Source: Trifolium pratense | Taxonomy: Eukaryota > Streptophyta > Magnoliopsida > Fabales > Fabaceae | DNA length: 64,000 bases | Direction of reading: 5' to 3' | Assembly (NCBI RefSeq): GCF_020283565.1 | Contig: NC_060059.1 | Span: 46,148,572 to 46,212,571, forward strand | Part shown: piece after piece, positions 1 through 12,100 of the stretch | Position numbering within the stretch: position 1 is the first letter of the stretch | Layout: every line of letters starts with the position of its first letter | Notes under the pieces: model-generated | The model's database searches: none | The model's input: the letters and a program-made list of their open reading frames with translations, nothing else | Told to the model about the DNA's origin: nothing | Program-made: the position numbers and the translations under genes

Positions 1-3000
1 CATTTTAAGAAATTTGTAGAACTTCTGAAGCAACTAAACATAACCATACCTTTCTCAGAAGCAATAACACAAATGCCAACATACTCAAAATTTCTTAAAG
101 AAATTCTATCAAACAAGAGGAAATTCGATGAGGATAGTACAGTCGCACTTACCGAAGAATGCAGTGCCATATTCCAAAACAAAATGCCACCTAAACTTAA
201 GGACCCAGGAAGTTTTTCAATTCCCTGCGTAATAGGCAACTACGTAATAGATAAGGCACTATGCGACTTAGGAGCAAGTGTTAGTCTCATGCCCCTCTCA
301 ATCAGCAAAAAGTTAAAATTGAGTGATCTAAAACCTACTAGGATGTCTCTTCAACTAGCAGACCGTTCAGTTAAATACCCTGTAGGTATCCTAGAAAATA
401 TTCCAGTAAAAATTGGCCAACTCTATATCCCTACCGACTTTGTAGTAATGGACATTACGGAAGATTCATGTATTCCAATCCTTTTAGGAAGACCATTCCT
501 AGCCACTGCAGGAGCAATAATAGACGTTAAGCGAGGAAAACTTACATTAGAAGTAGGCAAAGAGAAAATTGAATTTATTCTTTCTAAATTCATGCAAACA
601 CCAGCTGTCGAAGACACTTGCTATGCCATAGACATAATTGATGAGTGTGTTAAGGAAATAGAGAAAGAACTACCTCAAGAAATAGAAATTCTAGAACCTC
701 CTATAGATGAAGAACAAGCTTCACTAAAACTTAGTGTAGAAGATAACTTGAGAGAAGAACCTCCATTCGAACCCAATCTCACGCCGGAACCAAAAAAATC
801 TTCGCTAGAACTCGAACCGCTACCCAAGAACCTTAGGTACGAATATCTAGACGAAAATCTGAGTCGCCCAGTCATAGTGAACGCTGACCTAGACCCGATA
901 GAAACGGAAAAATTATTAGATGTCTTAAGAAAATATCCTTCTGCCTTAGGTTACAACATCTCAGACTTAAAGGGAATTAGTCCCTCTGTGTGCATGCACC
1001 GAATCTTATTAGAAGAAGATGCAAAGGCTTCGAGAGAACACCAAAGAAGAATAAACCCTATCTTAAGCGAAGTAGTTAAGAAAGAAGTGCTGAAACTCTT
1101 AGACGCAGGCATAATATATCAAATATCTGATAGTAAGTGGGTCAGCCCTGTTCATGTAGTACCAAAGAAGGGAGGACTAACAGTTGTCAAAAACGAGAAG
1201 GGAGAATCTGTACCTAAGCGAGTGGAATCAGGATATAGAATGTGCATCGACTATAGAAAATTAAACAAAGCCACTCGGAAAGATCATTTTCCTTTACCGT
1301 TCATTGACCAAATGCTCGAGCGTCTAGCTAAACACTCCTATTTTTGTTATTTAGACGGATACTCTGGATTTTTCCAAATCCCGATACACCCCGACGACCA
1401 AGAAAAGACCACCTTCACATGCCCTGTAGGTACCTTTGCCTATAGACGTATGCCTTTTGGATTATGTAACGCCCCTGCAACCTTCCAACGATGTATGATG
1501 GCGATATTCGCAGATTTTATTAACAATATCATGGAAGTATTCATGGATGATTTTTCTGTGTATGGGGAAAGTTTTGAAGGATGTCTCGCTAATTTAGAAT
1601 TGGTATTACAAAGATGTGTTAAAGTCAACCTAGTACTCAATTGGGAGAAATGTCATTTCATGGTTCGTGAAGGACTAGTCTTAGGACACATAGTATCCAA
1701 TAGAGGGATAGAGGTAGACAAAGCTAAAATAGAAGTAATTGAAAACCTTCAACCTCCAAAAACAATTAGAGAAATACGAAGTTTTCTAGGACATGCCGGT
1801 TTTTATCGGCGATTCATTAAAGATTTCTCTAAAATAACCAAGCCTTTAACCGGTCTTTTAATGAAGGACGCTGAATTCATCTTCGATGATAAATGTACGG
1901 AAGCATTCCAGCTCCTTAAGCAAGCCTTGATTTCCGCACCTATAATGCAACCTCCTGATTGGAGTGAACCTTTTGAAATCATGTGTGATGCCAGCGATTA
2001 CGCTATAGGAGCCGTTCTTGGCCAAAGAAAAGACAAAAAGTTACATGCTATTTATTATGCAAGTAGAACTCTAGACGCGGCACAACTAAACTATGCTACC
2101 ACCGAAAAAGAACTCTTAGCTGTCGTATTTGCAATCGACAAATTCCGCTCATATTTGGTAGGATCTAAAATCATCATTTACACCGATCACGCAGCAATCC
2201 GATATCTTATGAGTAAGAAAGATGCAAAACCAAGACTTCTAAGATGGATACTGCTGCTACAAGAATTCGACCTAGAAATCAAAGACAAGAAAGGCATAGA
2301 AAATACGGTAGCAGACCACCTGTCTAGAATAGATGATACTAGGGAAGAACATATCCCAATTAATGATGATTTCCCCTGTGATAGGTTAATTGCCCAATCT
2401 GACCTTCCTCCTAACAAAAATAAAATCAGCCATGAATACACAGAAACCGCATTTGCACAAATCATTGTTCCATGGTACGCTGATTTCGCCAATTACTTAG
2501 CCGCCGGAGTTTTACCACCTGAGCTAACCTATGAAAAGAAGAAAAAGTTCTTTCATGACGTCAAACAGTATTATTGGGATGAGCCTCTCTTATTTAAAAG
2601 AGGCGCTGATGGAATTTTTCGTCGGTGCATCCCTGAAGAAGAAACAGAGAGCGTTCTCAACCACTGCCACTCATCACCTTATGGCGGACATGCAAGCACG
2701 TCTAAAACTGCCCATAAAATCCTCCAAGCAGGACTCTACTAGCCTAACATTTTCAAAGATGCCCACGCTTTCATTGCAAAGTGTGACCAATGCCAGCGAA
2801 CTGGAAATATTTCCAAAAGAAATGAAATGCCGCTTAATAACATTTTAGAGGTCGAAATCTTCGATGTTTGGGGAGTAGATTTCATGGGACCTTTCCCATC
2901 CTCCATGGGTAATAAATTCATACTCGTGGCCGTAGACTATGTGTCCAAATGGATAGAAGCCATAACTTCACCTACAAATGATACGCGAGTAGTAATTAAG

Positions 3001-3616
3001 TTGTTCAAGAAAACCATTTTCCCTAGGTTTGGAATCCCTAGGATAGTTATAAGTGATGGCGGATCTCACTTCATATCAAAGCAATTGGAAAGTCTATTAA
3101 AGAAATGTGGAGTGAAACACCGAGTTGCAACACCTTACCATCCACAAACAAGCGGCCAAGTTGAAGTCTCTAATAGAGAAATCAAATCAATCCTAGAGAA
3201 AACTGTTTCCACTTCTAGAAAGGATTGGGCCGCAAAGCTTGACGATGCTTTATGGGCTTATAGAACAGCTTACAAAACACCCATAGGAACCACTCCATTC
3301 AAACTCGTTTATGGAAAGTCATGCCACTTGCCGGTAGAATTAGAACATAAAGCCTATTGGGCAGTTAAAACCCTTAATATGGATTATCAAGCTTCCGGTA
3401 GAAAAAGGATATTAGATTTGCATGAACTAGAGGAATTAAGGTTAGACGCCTATGAAAATGCCAAAATATACAAAGAACGAACTAAAAAATGGCATGATAG
3501 GCATATACATAAGAGAGAATTCAGAGTGGGAGAACTTGTACTCCTTTTTAACTCTAGATTGCGATTGTTCCCTGGAAAACTCCGATCGCGATGGTCGGGA
3601 CCTTTTGAAATCAATA
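1..3616 (+). pseudogene. pol: Athila gag-end/pol polyprotein (protease, RT, RNase H, integrase), 5' segment
   Basis: One frame is open from base 1, so the start lies upstream; the first ATG at 73 is probably internal. Visible in order: aspartic protease (CDLGASVSLMP near 260-290); reverse transcriptase with the FMDDF form of the YxDD motif near 1540; RNase H (MCDASDYAIGAVLG near 1985, TEKELLAVV near 2105, YTDHAAIRYL near 2180); zinc-binding integrase N-terminus (HxxxH near 2670, CDQCQ near 2785); and the DDE core ([15 protein letters not shown], then NREIK near 3170). A TAG at 2740-2742 replaces the Trp usual in this stretch of the integrase zinc domain, splitting pol in two. The frame is then broken at 3617 by the nested copia element; its tail resumes at 15913. 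The product would copy the RNA and integrate the cDNA, but this copy cannot make full-length Pol. Confidence 0.93.
3612..3616. repeat. Target-site duplication CAATA, left side of nested copia element
   Basis: CAATA lies immediately before the TG of the left LTR and is repeated exactly at 15908-15912 after the right LTR. The Athila integrase frame continues across the joined target, which confirms this boundary. Confidence 0.95.
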
Positions 3617-4706
3617 TGAAGGTGTGAAAACACAAGAAGGGGGGGGGTTGAATTGTGTTTTAGCTAAGTTAAAACTTTTTCAAGTTCTTAACTCAACTAC
3701 GTTAGCAGCGGAAAAGTAACACAATAAATAACAAGTTAAGGAGATAGAGAGAGAGATCACACAAGCAATTTATACTGGTTCCTCTCACAAAACGAGAGTA
3801 GTCCAGTCCCCTTGCACTTCCAAGGGAGTTCACTATAATCACACAAGATTACACCTGCTCAAGCACACAAGCTTAAGACTTCACACTTAAACACACAAGT
3901 TTAAGTTACACACTTAAGCACACAAGCTTAAGTTTCCTCAAGTAATGGTAAAGTATATAAAAATATACAAATGCTCTTAGATGAACCTAAGGTGAGCAAA
4001 TACAAATAGTACAGAGTATTTGGCTAAAGTGCAAAAACACTTGAGAAAGGTTCAGAGCTTGTATATCACAGAGTTCAGAGTTTGTTCAGCGCACGTTCAA
4101 TTCTTGATAATTGTTATCTTGTTGCAGCTGATCCTTCAAGTATATATACCACTAGAAAAGAGTCGTTGCAAAGGAGCCGTTGGAGTTGATAACCTTTTGT
4201 CTTCAAGCAGTCTGTCTTGATGCAGTTTGGTTGTATCCAAAACTAAGAAAGAGTTTCAGTTACTTTGACTACTGCAGAGTGGACTTTCCTTATTCAGCTA
4301 ACAAAACTGAAGACCCACGTTCTCAAGTTAGGACAGACAAAACAGAGGTAGCTGAACTGATCAGGCTTGAAAGGTCCTTTTCTTCATTGGAAGAAGAGTT
4401 GACTAGTAAAGAGAATCTTCACAGCTTTCAAAGAGATCTTCAGAGTTTGATGAAGCTCGTAGACAGACAAGAAGTACTGAAGTCTTCATCCTCTGAACGT
4501 TGTAACCTCTGAAGTCCAACATCTTCTGAGCGCTTGTGAACTTCTGAATTCACATCCTCTGAACTTCACTCAGAGCTTATATGATGCTTATATCTGCGCA
4601 CTTAAAATAAATTTTTAGTCCTTCCAATTGTTTATTAATACTTTGTTATCATCAAAACCTTTATAGATTTAGGGGCAAACATTTTTAAATCAATTTTGTT
4701 CCAACA
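3617..4706 (-). repeat. 3' LTR of SIRE-type element 1
   Basis: On the plus strand it begins TGAAGGTGTGAAAAC and ends GTTCCAACA. It matches 14783-15907 but lacks a 34-bp unit present once more in that copy, inside the CACACAAGCTTAAG-type tandem array (about 3855-3935 here). Open frames inside it occur identically in both LTRs and are chance ORFs. The segment near 4560-4710 would be the U3 start in element orientation. Confidence 0.95.
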
Positions 4707-5286
4707 ATCTCCCCCTTTTTGATGATGACAAACATAAGTATTAATTGACAATTGTTGTTAAATTAACTTATCATGTTTCTCTTAGGTTTATGAGGTTTGC
4801 AAGCTCCCCCTAAGATTGATACTCCATAAAGTCTGAACTTTATGTTTTATCCATGATATTTTAATTTAGTATAAGATTAAGATGTTTTGAAATAAAACAA
4901 ATTTCATATCTTTCTTCAGAGTGAGAGGTTTGCAAGCTCTCCCCCTAAGTCTCATAAGGCTAAGTTAAAATTGCACTCTTAACTTATCCTTACTTATGAA
5001 ATTTATTTCAGTTTCAACTAACTTAGTCTCCGCATTGAAATACGTAAGACAACTTAAAAGAAACAACTTTTAATTTAACAGATAAAAGCGAGATAAAAGG
5101 CGTGGTTTCAGTTTTGGAACATATCAATTAATGCGTAACTACTCCCCCTTTTGTCATTATCAAAAAGTAAAACAAAGTTATAAAACCAAGACAGTCAAAG
5201 AAGAAAGAGTGGTTGTTACAAAGGTGAATTAATTTCAAAAACAAAAACCAACGCGCTCAAGGGTTTATAAAAAGGAACAAGTTAAC
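4707..5286 (-). other. Purine tract and 3' untranslated region of SIRE-type element 1
   Basis: Read on the minus strand, a purine tract (AAAAAGGGGGAGAT, plus-strand 4707-4720) directly abuts the 3' LTR and fits the plus-strand primer. Similar pyrimidine/CCCCC blocks recur near 4803, 4940 and 5143 on the plus strand. There is no coding frame on the element's sense strand. On the plus strand, TATAAAAAGG at 5266-5275 lies just ahead of the antisense ORF. Confidence 0.8.
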
Positions 5287-5652
5287 ATGCCTGCTTCACG
5301 TAAAAACAAGAAGAAACAAGTGAAGCAAGAGAAGGTTGGAATAATGAAAAGATTCAGTTTACGCATCGCAGATTTTAAGAGAAGGAAAGAAGACGAAAAA
5401 CGCGAAGACGAGGAGAAGAAGAAAAAAGATAACAAGAAACCACAAGATGCTGAGATAATAATCATCTCATCAGACTCTGAAGCTGAAGAGAATGAAGATG
5501 ATGCTGACTATGTGGAGTTCTTGGCTAGCTATGTTCCAGAAGAGGAACAAGAAGAAGAAGAACAAGAGCAAAACCCAGATCCCATTGAAATATCATCAGA
5601 GGATGCTGAGGAGAAATCAGAGATTTCTTCTGAGTTTTATCCATCTGATTAG
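5287..5652 (+). CDS. Antisense-oriented small charged protein inside SIRE-type element, SUMO-interaction-like motifs
   Basis: A 121-residue ORF on the strand opposite to gag-pol, between the envelope-position gene and the 3' LTR. The N-terminal half is very basic (KKKQVKQEK, KRRKEDEKRED) and could be a nuclear-localisation and coiled region. The C-terminal half is acidic. Two hydrophobic-acidic stretches, EIIIISSDSE (about residues 57-66) and IEISSEDAEE (about residues 97-106), fit the consensus of SUMO-interaction motifs. Upstream there is a TATA-like box (5266-5275), and downstream AATAAAAA near 5710, so a short antisense transcript is conceivable. Antisense ORFs are known in some other plant LTR elements (for example Grande and Tat types). 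I do not recognise this protein; function is inferred only from composition. Confidence 0.55.
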   Translation: MPASRKNKKKQVKQEKVGIMKRFSLRIADFKRRKEDEKREDEEKKKKDNKKPQDAEIIIISSDSEAEENEDDADYVEFLASYVPEEEQEEEEQEQNPDPIEISSEDAEEKSEISSEFYPSD

Positions 5653-5931
5653 GATTAGGTTGTCTTTTTCTTTTTCTTTTTACCAATGTACTCTACATTA
5701 TCAGATCATTAATAAAAATTTTCGTTTTTAGAAAGCATCTTGTGTTCTTGTGTTCTTATTTATCAAGAAAATATAGATATCAAGTGGACATAAAATAAGT
5801 AATCAATCAAAACATAAACAAAATCTTGAAATAGATAAACCAGAAAAAGTGTTCAGAAGGTAAACAAGGAAATAAACATGACAAAATAAGCAAGCAAAAC
5901 ATAAAAATATGAAGAAAATGTGCATAGAATC

Positions 5932-8700
5932 CTAGGGTTTCTTAAGAAAGGCTAAGAGTTGGTCAAAATTATCATTCAAAGATCCCACATTGGAAACTAA
6001 ACCATCCACCTTGGTTTCCAATGTCTCTTGAGCAGCTCTTTGACGCTCTAAACCTTCTTGCTGTTCCCTCAGGGCTTCTTGAAATATTTGCAACTGATCC
6101 GCCATAACAGGAGCTTGATCTTCAATCACAGGTTCTGGTTCTTCAATCAAAGGTGCCTTGCCTTTATCAGAGGGTTCACCTTCCTCTGGATAGTCTATCA
6201 TCAGCACATCCTCTTGATCCTGAGAAGCAAGCACATCCAGTACATCCTCTTCTGTGGTATCTTCATTATGTAGCTCATTTGCTAACTCAGCAACTCTAGC
6301 AGCAGCTTCTTCCAGACGTGCAGTCTCAATCCTTTGATCCTCAAGACGTTGCAGAAGAGTAGAATCAACCCAGCAATCTTTGAATTCAGACATACGCCTC
6401 ACAGCAGCAGCTATAGCAACAAGCTTAGCACGCTCATGCTCTTCATGATTGAATGGCGTTAACCTTTTCAACTTAGCCCTAGCCAGACTGTCCCTCATGA
6501 AGCTTATACCTTCCAGATCCCGCTTACCAATAACAGCCTTAACCTTTGCAGCAGCAACATCCAAAGCATTGCAAATCCTTGCCTTAATGCTTGATACTTC
6601 GAGATCCACATCAGAAGGACAAACTAAGAACCTGTCCTTTATTGTAGATAATCTAAGCAAGTCTTCATGAAATTGAGTGGATAGATTTCTAAAAGTGTTG
6701 GATGATGATGGTGAAGGATTGGGAATGGTAGAGAGAGTAGGTATTTCAGGAGTAGGGTTGTCAATAATCACAACTTCTACCTCTGAAGGCTTGGGAGCAC
6801 AAGTGTGAATACGCTCAGGAGAAGCATGTTCAGCACTTGGGTTAGGATGGGGTTCAGGGGTTGGTTCAGATGATGAGATGTCAGAAGTGGATTCAGGGTG
6901 AACATGTTCAGGAGATGGTTCATGAGATTTATGTTCAGGAGTTGGTTTAGGAGCAATTTGTTCAGGGGTTGGTTCAGGAGATTTGTGTGCAGGGGTTGGT
7001 TCAGGAGGTGGAGAGGATTGTTTTGTGGGAGAGGTTGGTTTAGTGACAGGAATATCTGGTTGAGGTTCAGATGGTGGAATGTCAGGTTGAGGTTCAGGTT
7101 GAGGTGATGTAGGTTTTGGAGGTGAGCTAGATTTGTGTTGAGTTTCATGAGAAAAAGGGTGATTATTAAGAGGGTCAGGGCTCAGATGTTTTTCAAGTTC
7201 AGATAGGGGGTTATCAGAGGTTGAAATATCAGAGGTTGGTAAGATGGTTTTGAGAGGTTTGGTGTAACCTAATCCAATCTCTTTTTCATTAAAGACATAC
7301 TTAGAAGACTTACCTTTATCTTTAGGAGTAGGAGCAGGTCTTTTCCTCAAACGAGTAGCAAGAGTCTCCTCATCAGATTCAGTCTCATCTTCTGACGTAG
7401 ATCCTTCAGATGAACTGTCTGAACTATCTTCCTCAATAACAATAGGCTTTTTAGAAGCTCCCTCAGCAGCCTTGTTTGCAGTTTCTTCATGCTTCCTCTT
7501 AGTTCTCTGTTCAGCCATAGATTGCTCAACCTTAACCTTCTTCTGAGCAAGAAGATCTGGCTTAACTTGCTCATCCTGAGAATCAGCTTTTCTCTTTGGT
7601 TTCCTCTTAGGGTTATACAGATTGACAGGAGTAGGAGGAATCATACTCCTATCAACAACAAAACCTTCTTGTCTGAGCACTTCCAAGTAGCCTTGAATTA
7701 CATGCTCAGCATCAGCTTCAGATATAAGTGGATAGCCTGCGACATACAGACGATCCTCAAGCCTAACAGTGAACTCTTGTGGGGGAGCAACAGGCTTAGA
7801 TGCAATCAAACGCATCTTGGACAGAAAGTTAGCGTTCAGAATTTCTGGATAGAACCTCTTCTCAACCAATTCAGGGTGGAATTTCCTCAAGTTCTGAACA
7901 ACATGACCTTGATGCAGAAGGTCAGACAACAGCCTAGGATAAACTATAGTAGTTTTCCTCTGAGATTTACTTGCAAAAATGGCTTCACAAATACGTTCAA
8001 AAAAGTAATCTCCAAGATTAACCTTCTTTTCAGTCAGAAGAAAATACAGCAGATGACGATGAGTCCAGGAGATAGTATCAGTCCCACCAACCCTTGGACT
8101 GATAGCTGCTAGGATGATCTTGAAGAGAACTCTACATTCATCAGTCAGACCCTTTACTTTCCCTTTTAAAGAGAAATCTGTGCAAATGAGATGCAGAAGA
8201 TCATCCCTGTACCTTGTATCCTTTTCAAACACATCTAACTCTATCCCAGAGTTAGGTAGACCAAGAAGAGCATTGAAATGAATAGGCGAGATTGCCATGT
8301 TCATCCCACAGATATTTGACCTAATCTGTACACCTGTATAATCCAGCAAACCCATTTCCTTCCTAGTTTTACCCTTCAGACTAGGATTCCTCTCAATAGC
8401 AGCAAGCTCTTCCTTCTTAGCTTCATGCTTATCAAATACCTTTGCTTTCATCCAAAATTTCTTCAACAAATCTGGATAAATGGGACCATTAAGCATGTCG
8501 AAGTACTTATCCCATCCCTGAGCGATAAAGTACTTTTTAACATCAAACCCATTCGCTTGTAGACCATCGAAATCAACCATCTTCTCTGAAAGAAAAGTAA
8601 GTTCAGATTCTGGGAATTCCATCTCATTCCCAACAATCTGAAGATTCTTGAATATGAACGGTGGAATCCTTTTTGAAGAAGAAGACGAAGCACCAGCCAT
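5932..8700 (-). CDS. Envelope-position protein of SIRE-type element (922 aa)
   Basis: Intact 922-residue ORF after pol, in the place occupied by the env-like ORF of soybean SIRE1. Residues 1-350 form a globular domain of the putative-plant-transposon-protein type, with GWDKYFD near 62-69 and a motif ending LLGLPNSG near 145-152. Residues 370-480 are lysine-rich then acidic (PIVIEEDSSDSSSE resembles a SUMO-interaction motif). Residues 520-680 are a Pro/Ser/Thr/Glu-rich linker with many PTPE/PEPTP repeats. The C-terminus, from about 850, is a predicted coiled coil (QIFQEALREQQEGLERQR). I see no signal peptide and no convincing membrane span, so a true envelope function is doubtful; a nuclear or capsid-associated role is equally possible. 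The start was chosen as the first ATG after the stop, followed by a Ser-rich N-terminus. Confidence 0.88.
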   Translation of the reverse strand: MAGASSSSSKRIPPFIFKNLQIVGNEMEFPESELTFLSEKMVDFDGLQANGFDVKKYFIAQGWDKYFDMLNGPIYPDLLKKFWMKAKVFDKHEAKKEELAAIERNPSLKGKTRKEMGLLDYTGVQIRSNICGMNMAISPIHFNALLGLPNSGIELDVFEKDTRYRDDLLHLICTDFSLKGKVKGLTDECRVLFKIILAAISPRVGGTDTISWTHRHLLYFLLTEKKVNLGDYFFERICEAIFASKSQRKTTIVYPRLLSDLLHQGHVVQNLRKFHPELVEKRFYPEILNANFLSKMRLIASKPVAPPQEFTVRLEDRLYVAGYPLISEADAEHVIQGYLEVLRQEGFVVDRSMIPPTPVNLYNPKRKPKRKADSQDEQVKPDLLAQKKVKVEQSMAEQRTKRKHEETANKAAEGASKKPIVIEEDSSDSSSEGSTSEDETESDEETLATRLRKRPAPTPKDKGKSSKYVFNEKEIGLGYTKPLKTILPTSDISTSDNPLSELEKHLSPDPLNNHPFSHETQHKSSSPPKPTSPQPEPQPDIPPSEPQPDIPVTKPTSPTKQSSPPPEPTPAHKSPEPTPEQIAPKPTPEHKSHEPSPEHVHPESTSDISSSEPTPEPHPNPSAEHASPERIHTCAPKPSEVEVVIIDNPTPEIPTLSTIPNPSPSSSNTFRNLSTQFHEDLLRLSTIKDRFLVCPSDVDLEVSSIKARICNALDVAAAKVKAVIGKRDLEGISFMRDSLARAKLKRLTPFNHEEHERAKLVAIAAAVRRMSEFKDCWVDSTLLQRLEDQRIETARLEEAAARVAELANELHNEDTTEEDVLDVLASQDQEDVLMIDYPEEGEPSDKGKAPLIEEPEPVIEDQAPVMADQLQIFQEALREQQEGLERQRAAQETLETKVDGLVSNVGSLNDNFDQLLAFLKKP

Positions 8701-9151
8701 TGTTGGAGATTAGGGTAAGGTTTGGAAGACTAACGAGAGAGAAAGAAAGTTTGTTGGCGGTTTAGAGAGAATATGAAAGTGTAGGTTGTGAGAGTGAATA
8801 GTGTGCAAGTGTATTGTGTAAGTTTATTTAAATGAGTACAGTTAACACGAAAATAGCAAATTTGGGAAGTTACGCTAATTGACAAAAAGTTGAATACCAA
8901 AAATCATCATTAACCACCCACTACCTGACACACGTAGACCACGTGCAGAAAATTTACTCGGTAACTGCTATTTTAATGGACAACTGTTCAGCAGTGAATA
9001 CTGAACGTTTCCCACTAAAATAATTCAGAGCCTCTGAGTTATTTAAAATTCTCTATCAGAGTCAAGTACTTCAGAGCTTGTGTTTCAGATGTTCTGAATC
9101 ATAAGTTCTGATATACATAACCTCTTACACTTTAATTGCCAAAAAAAATTT
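8701..9151 (-). other. Spacer between pol and envelope-position ORF of SIRE-type element
   Basis: A 451-bp AT-rich spacer with no ORF. Short TCAGA/TCTGA words are dense near 9000-9120 and also mark the LTRs. It probably holds the leader or splice site that allows expression of the downstream ORF, but no site can be assigned with confidence. Confidence 0.6.
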
Positions 9152-12100
9152 TCATTCAGAGATTGAAAACATGTTCAGATGTTTCTTTATAAAATCAAAT
9201 CTTTCAACAGATAAGGCTTTAGTAAATATATCAGCCCATTGATTTTCAGTATCAACAAACTGAATATCTATAATGCCTCTCTGAACATAATCTCTGATAA
9301 AATGGTGTTTAATTTCAATATGTTTGCCTCTAGAGTGTAGGATAGGATTTTTAGATAAATGAATGGCTGCAGTATTATCACAATATAAAGGAATATTGTT
9401 ACTGCTTACCTGATAATCTTCTAACTGGTATTTTAGCCAGAGTAGTTGTGTGCAACACTTAGCTGCTGAAATGTATTCTGCTTCTGCTGTAGACAAAGCT
9501 ATAGTAGTTTGTCTCTTACTAGCCCAGGAGATAAGGTTTTCACCAACAAATTGACAATTGCCACTTGTGGATTTTCTTTCAATTTTATCTCCAGCATAGT
9601 CAGCATCACAGAATCCATTTAGCACATAATCATTGGATTTCTTATAGAGAAGTCCAAGATTAGTTGTTCCTTTCAGATACCTAAAGATTCTCTTTACAGC
9701 TGTAAGATGAGATTCTCTAGGATCTGACTGGAATCTTGCACATAAGCAAACACTGAATAAAATATCTGGTCTAGAGGCTGTCAGATAGAGTAAAGAACCA
9801 ATCATACCTCTGTAGATCTTTTGATCTACCTTTCCTTCATCATCTGACTTGCCCATGTTGGTAGTTGGATGCATAGGAGTATTCATTATCTTGCAGTCAT
9901 CTAAATTGAATTTCTTCAGAAGTTCTTTAGTGTATTTTGATTGATGAACATAAGTTCCTTCCTTCTTCTGATTGATTTGAATTCCAAGAAAGAACTTCAA
10001 CTCTCCCATCATGCTCATTTCAAATTCATCCTGCATTATCTTAGAAAAACTCTTGCACAAAGCAGCATTAGTTGAACCAAAAATAATATCATCAACATAA
10101 ATTTGAATGATTAAGATGTCTTCTTTGGTTGTCTTTCTAAAGAGTGTGCAGTCAACCTTTCCTTTCTCAAAACCTTTTTCAAGAAGGAAATTACTGAGTC
10201 TGTCATACCAAGCTCTTGGAGCTTGTTTCAGACCATACAGTGATTTCTTCAGTTTAAAAACATGTTCAGGGTTTGAGACATCTTCAAAACCAGGAGGTTG
10301 CTTAACATACACTTCTTCAGAAATAAAACCATTTAAGAAGGCACTTTTAACATCCATCTGATATAAGGTTATTCCATGATTAACAGCATAAGATAGAAGT
10401 AACCTGATAGCTTCAAGTCTAGCAACTGGTGCAAAGGTTTCAGTATAGTCAATCCCCTCTTGTTGACTATAACCTTGTGCAACCAATCTAGCCTTGTTCC
10501 TTACCACTTCACCTTGTTCATTCAGCTTGTTTCTGAATACCCATTTTGTTCCAATAATGTTCTTGTGTGAAGGTTTAGGCACTAGAGTCCATACATCATT
10601 CCTTTGGAATTGATTCAGCTCTTCTTGCATTGCTACAATCCAAGCATCATCCTTCAGAGCTTCATCAATCTTTGAAGGTTCCATCATTGAGATAAGACCA
10701 ACTAATGATTCCTCATTTCTCAGTTGAGATCTTGTCTTTCTTGGACTATCCTTGTTGCCTAAGATCAGTTCCTCTGGATGTGATGACTTGTATTTGAAAG
10801 TATTTCTTGGGGGCTCATCATCTTCAGACTCATCAACATCAGGTTCAGCAGATGCTTCTGTTCTTGGTTGTTCAGAGTCTGTAGGAACTATTGTGTTCAG
10901 AGGTACTTCAGAGAATGGATGTTCTGAGTAGTTTGGAATATCTGAATATTGATCCTCTGATACCTGAAATCTAGATAAACCTTCCACAAGCTCTGACACT
11001 TGGTCAGGCTCTTTGTCATCAAATTTGACATGCATACTTTCTTCCACAGTGTGTGTTTCAGAAATATATAGTCTGTATGCTTTTGAGCGTTCAGAATATC
11101 CTATAAAGATACCCTTATAACCTCTAGCATCAAATTTCTTTAGATGGACTTTGTTATTTAAGATGTAACACGTACATCCAAACTGATGAAAATAAGAAAT
11201 ATCAGGTTTTCTTCCTTTGAACAATTCATAAGCAGTTTTGTTCAACTTAGATCTGATATAGATTCTATTTTGAACATAACATGCTGTGTTTACAGCTTCT
11301 GCCCATAAAAACTTTGCTACATTTGTTTCATGCATCATGGTTCTGGCCATTTCTTGCAGAGTTCTATTCTTCCTTTCTACAACCCCATTTTGTTGAGGAG
11401 TTCTAGGAGAAGAGAATTCATGCAGAATGCCAAATTTTTCACAAAAGTTTTCAAAAGGTTCATTTTCAAATTCTCCACCATGATCACTTCTAACTTTTAA
11501 AATAGTGTAGCCTTTTTCATTTTGAATTTGTTTGCAGAAGATGCTAAACTCATCATAAGCTTCATCTTTTGTTCTTAGGAATTTTACCCAAGTCCATCTA
11601 CTGTAATCATCAACAATCACTAATCCATACTTCTTTCCATTGATTGAAGCAGTGTTAACTGGTCCAAAAAGATCAATGTGAAGAAGTTCCAATGGTCTTG
11701 AGGTAGAGACAATGTTCTTAGGTTTAAAGGATGACTTTGTAATCTTTCCTTTTTGACATGAACCACAAAGTGTGTTTGAGTGATATTTAATTTTAGGTAA
11801 ACCTCTGACAAGGTCAAGCTTACTAAGCTTAGAGATTAACCTCCAGTTAGCATGGCCTAACCTCTTATGCCAGATCCATTTTTCTTCACTCAAGGTCAAA
11901 AGACACATCACTTTTTGTTCATTCAAATCAGAAAGATTAATTTTATAAACATTGTTCTTTCTCAGACCTTTGAAAATCATGGTGTTATCAGATTGTTTAG
12001 ACACAGTACATGATTCCTTATTAAAGACAACTACATAACCATTGTCGCAAAATTGACTTATGCTCAATAGATTATGCTTAAGTCCATCAACTAACCAAAC

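Noticed and set aside
4020..4512. Open frames of 66 and 110 codons, repeated at 15221-15713 and partly at 61221-61749
   Set aside because: They lie inside the SIRE LTRs, on the strand opposite to the element, and recur only because the LTR recurs.
6777..7148. Leu/Asn/His-rich frame on the minus strand and Arg/Trp-rich frame on the plus strand
   Set aside because: Shadows of the PTPE-repeat linker of the 922-residue SIRE protein.
5932..8700. True envelope glycoprotein
   Set aside because: No signal peptide, no clear membrane span, no cleavage site; domain content points to an internal nuclear-type protein.
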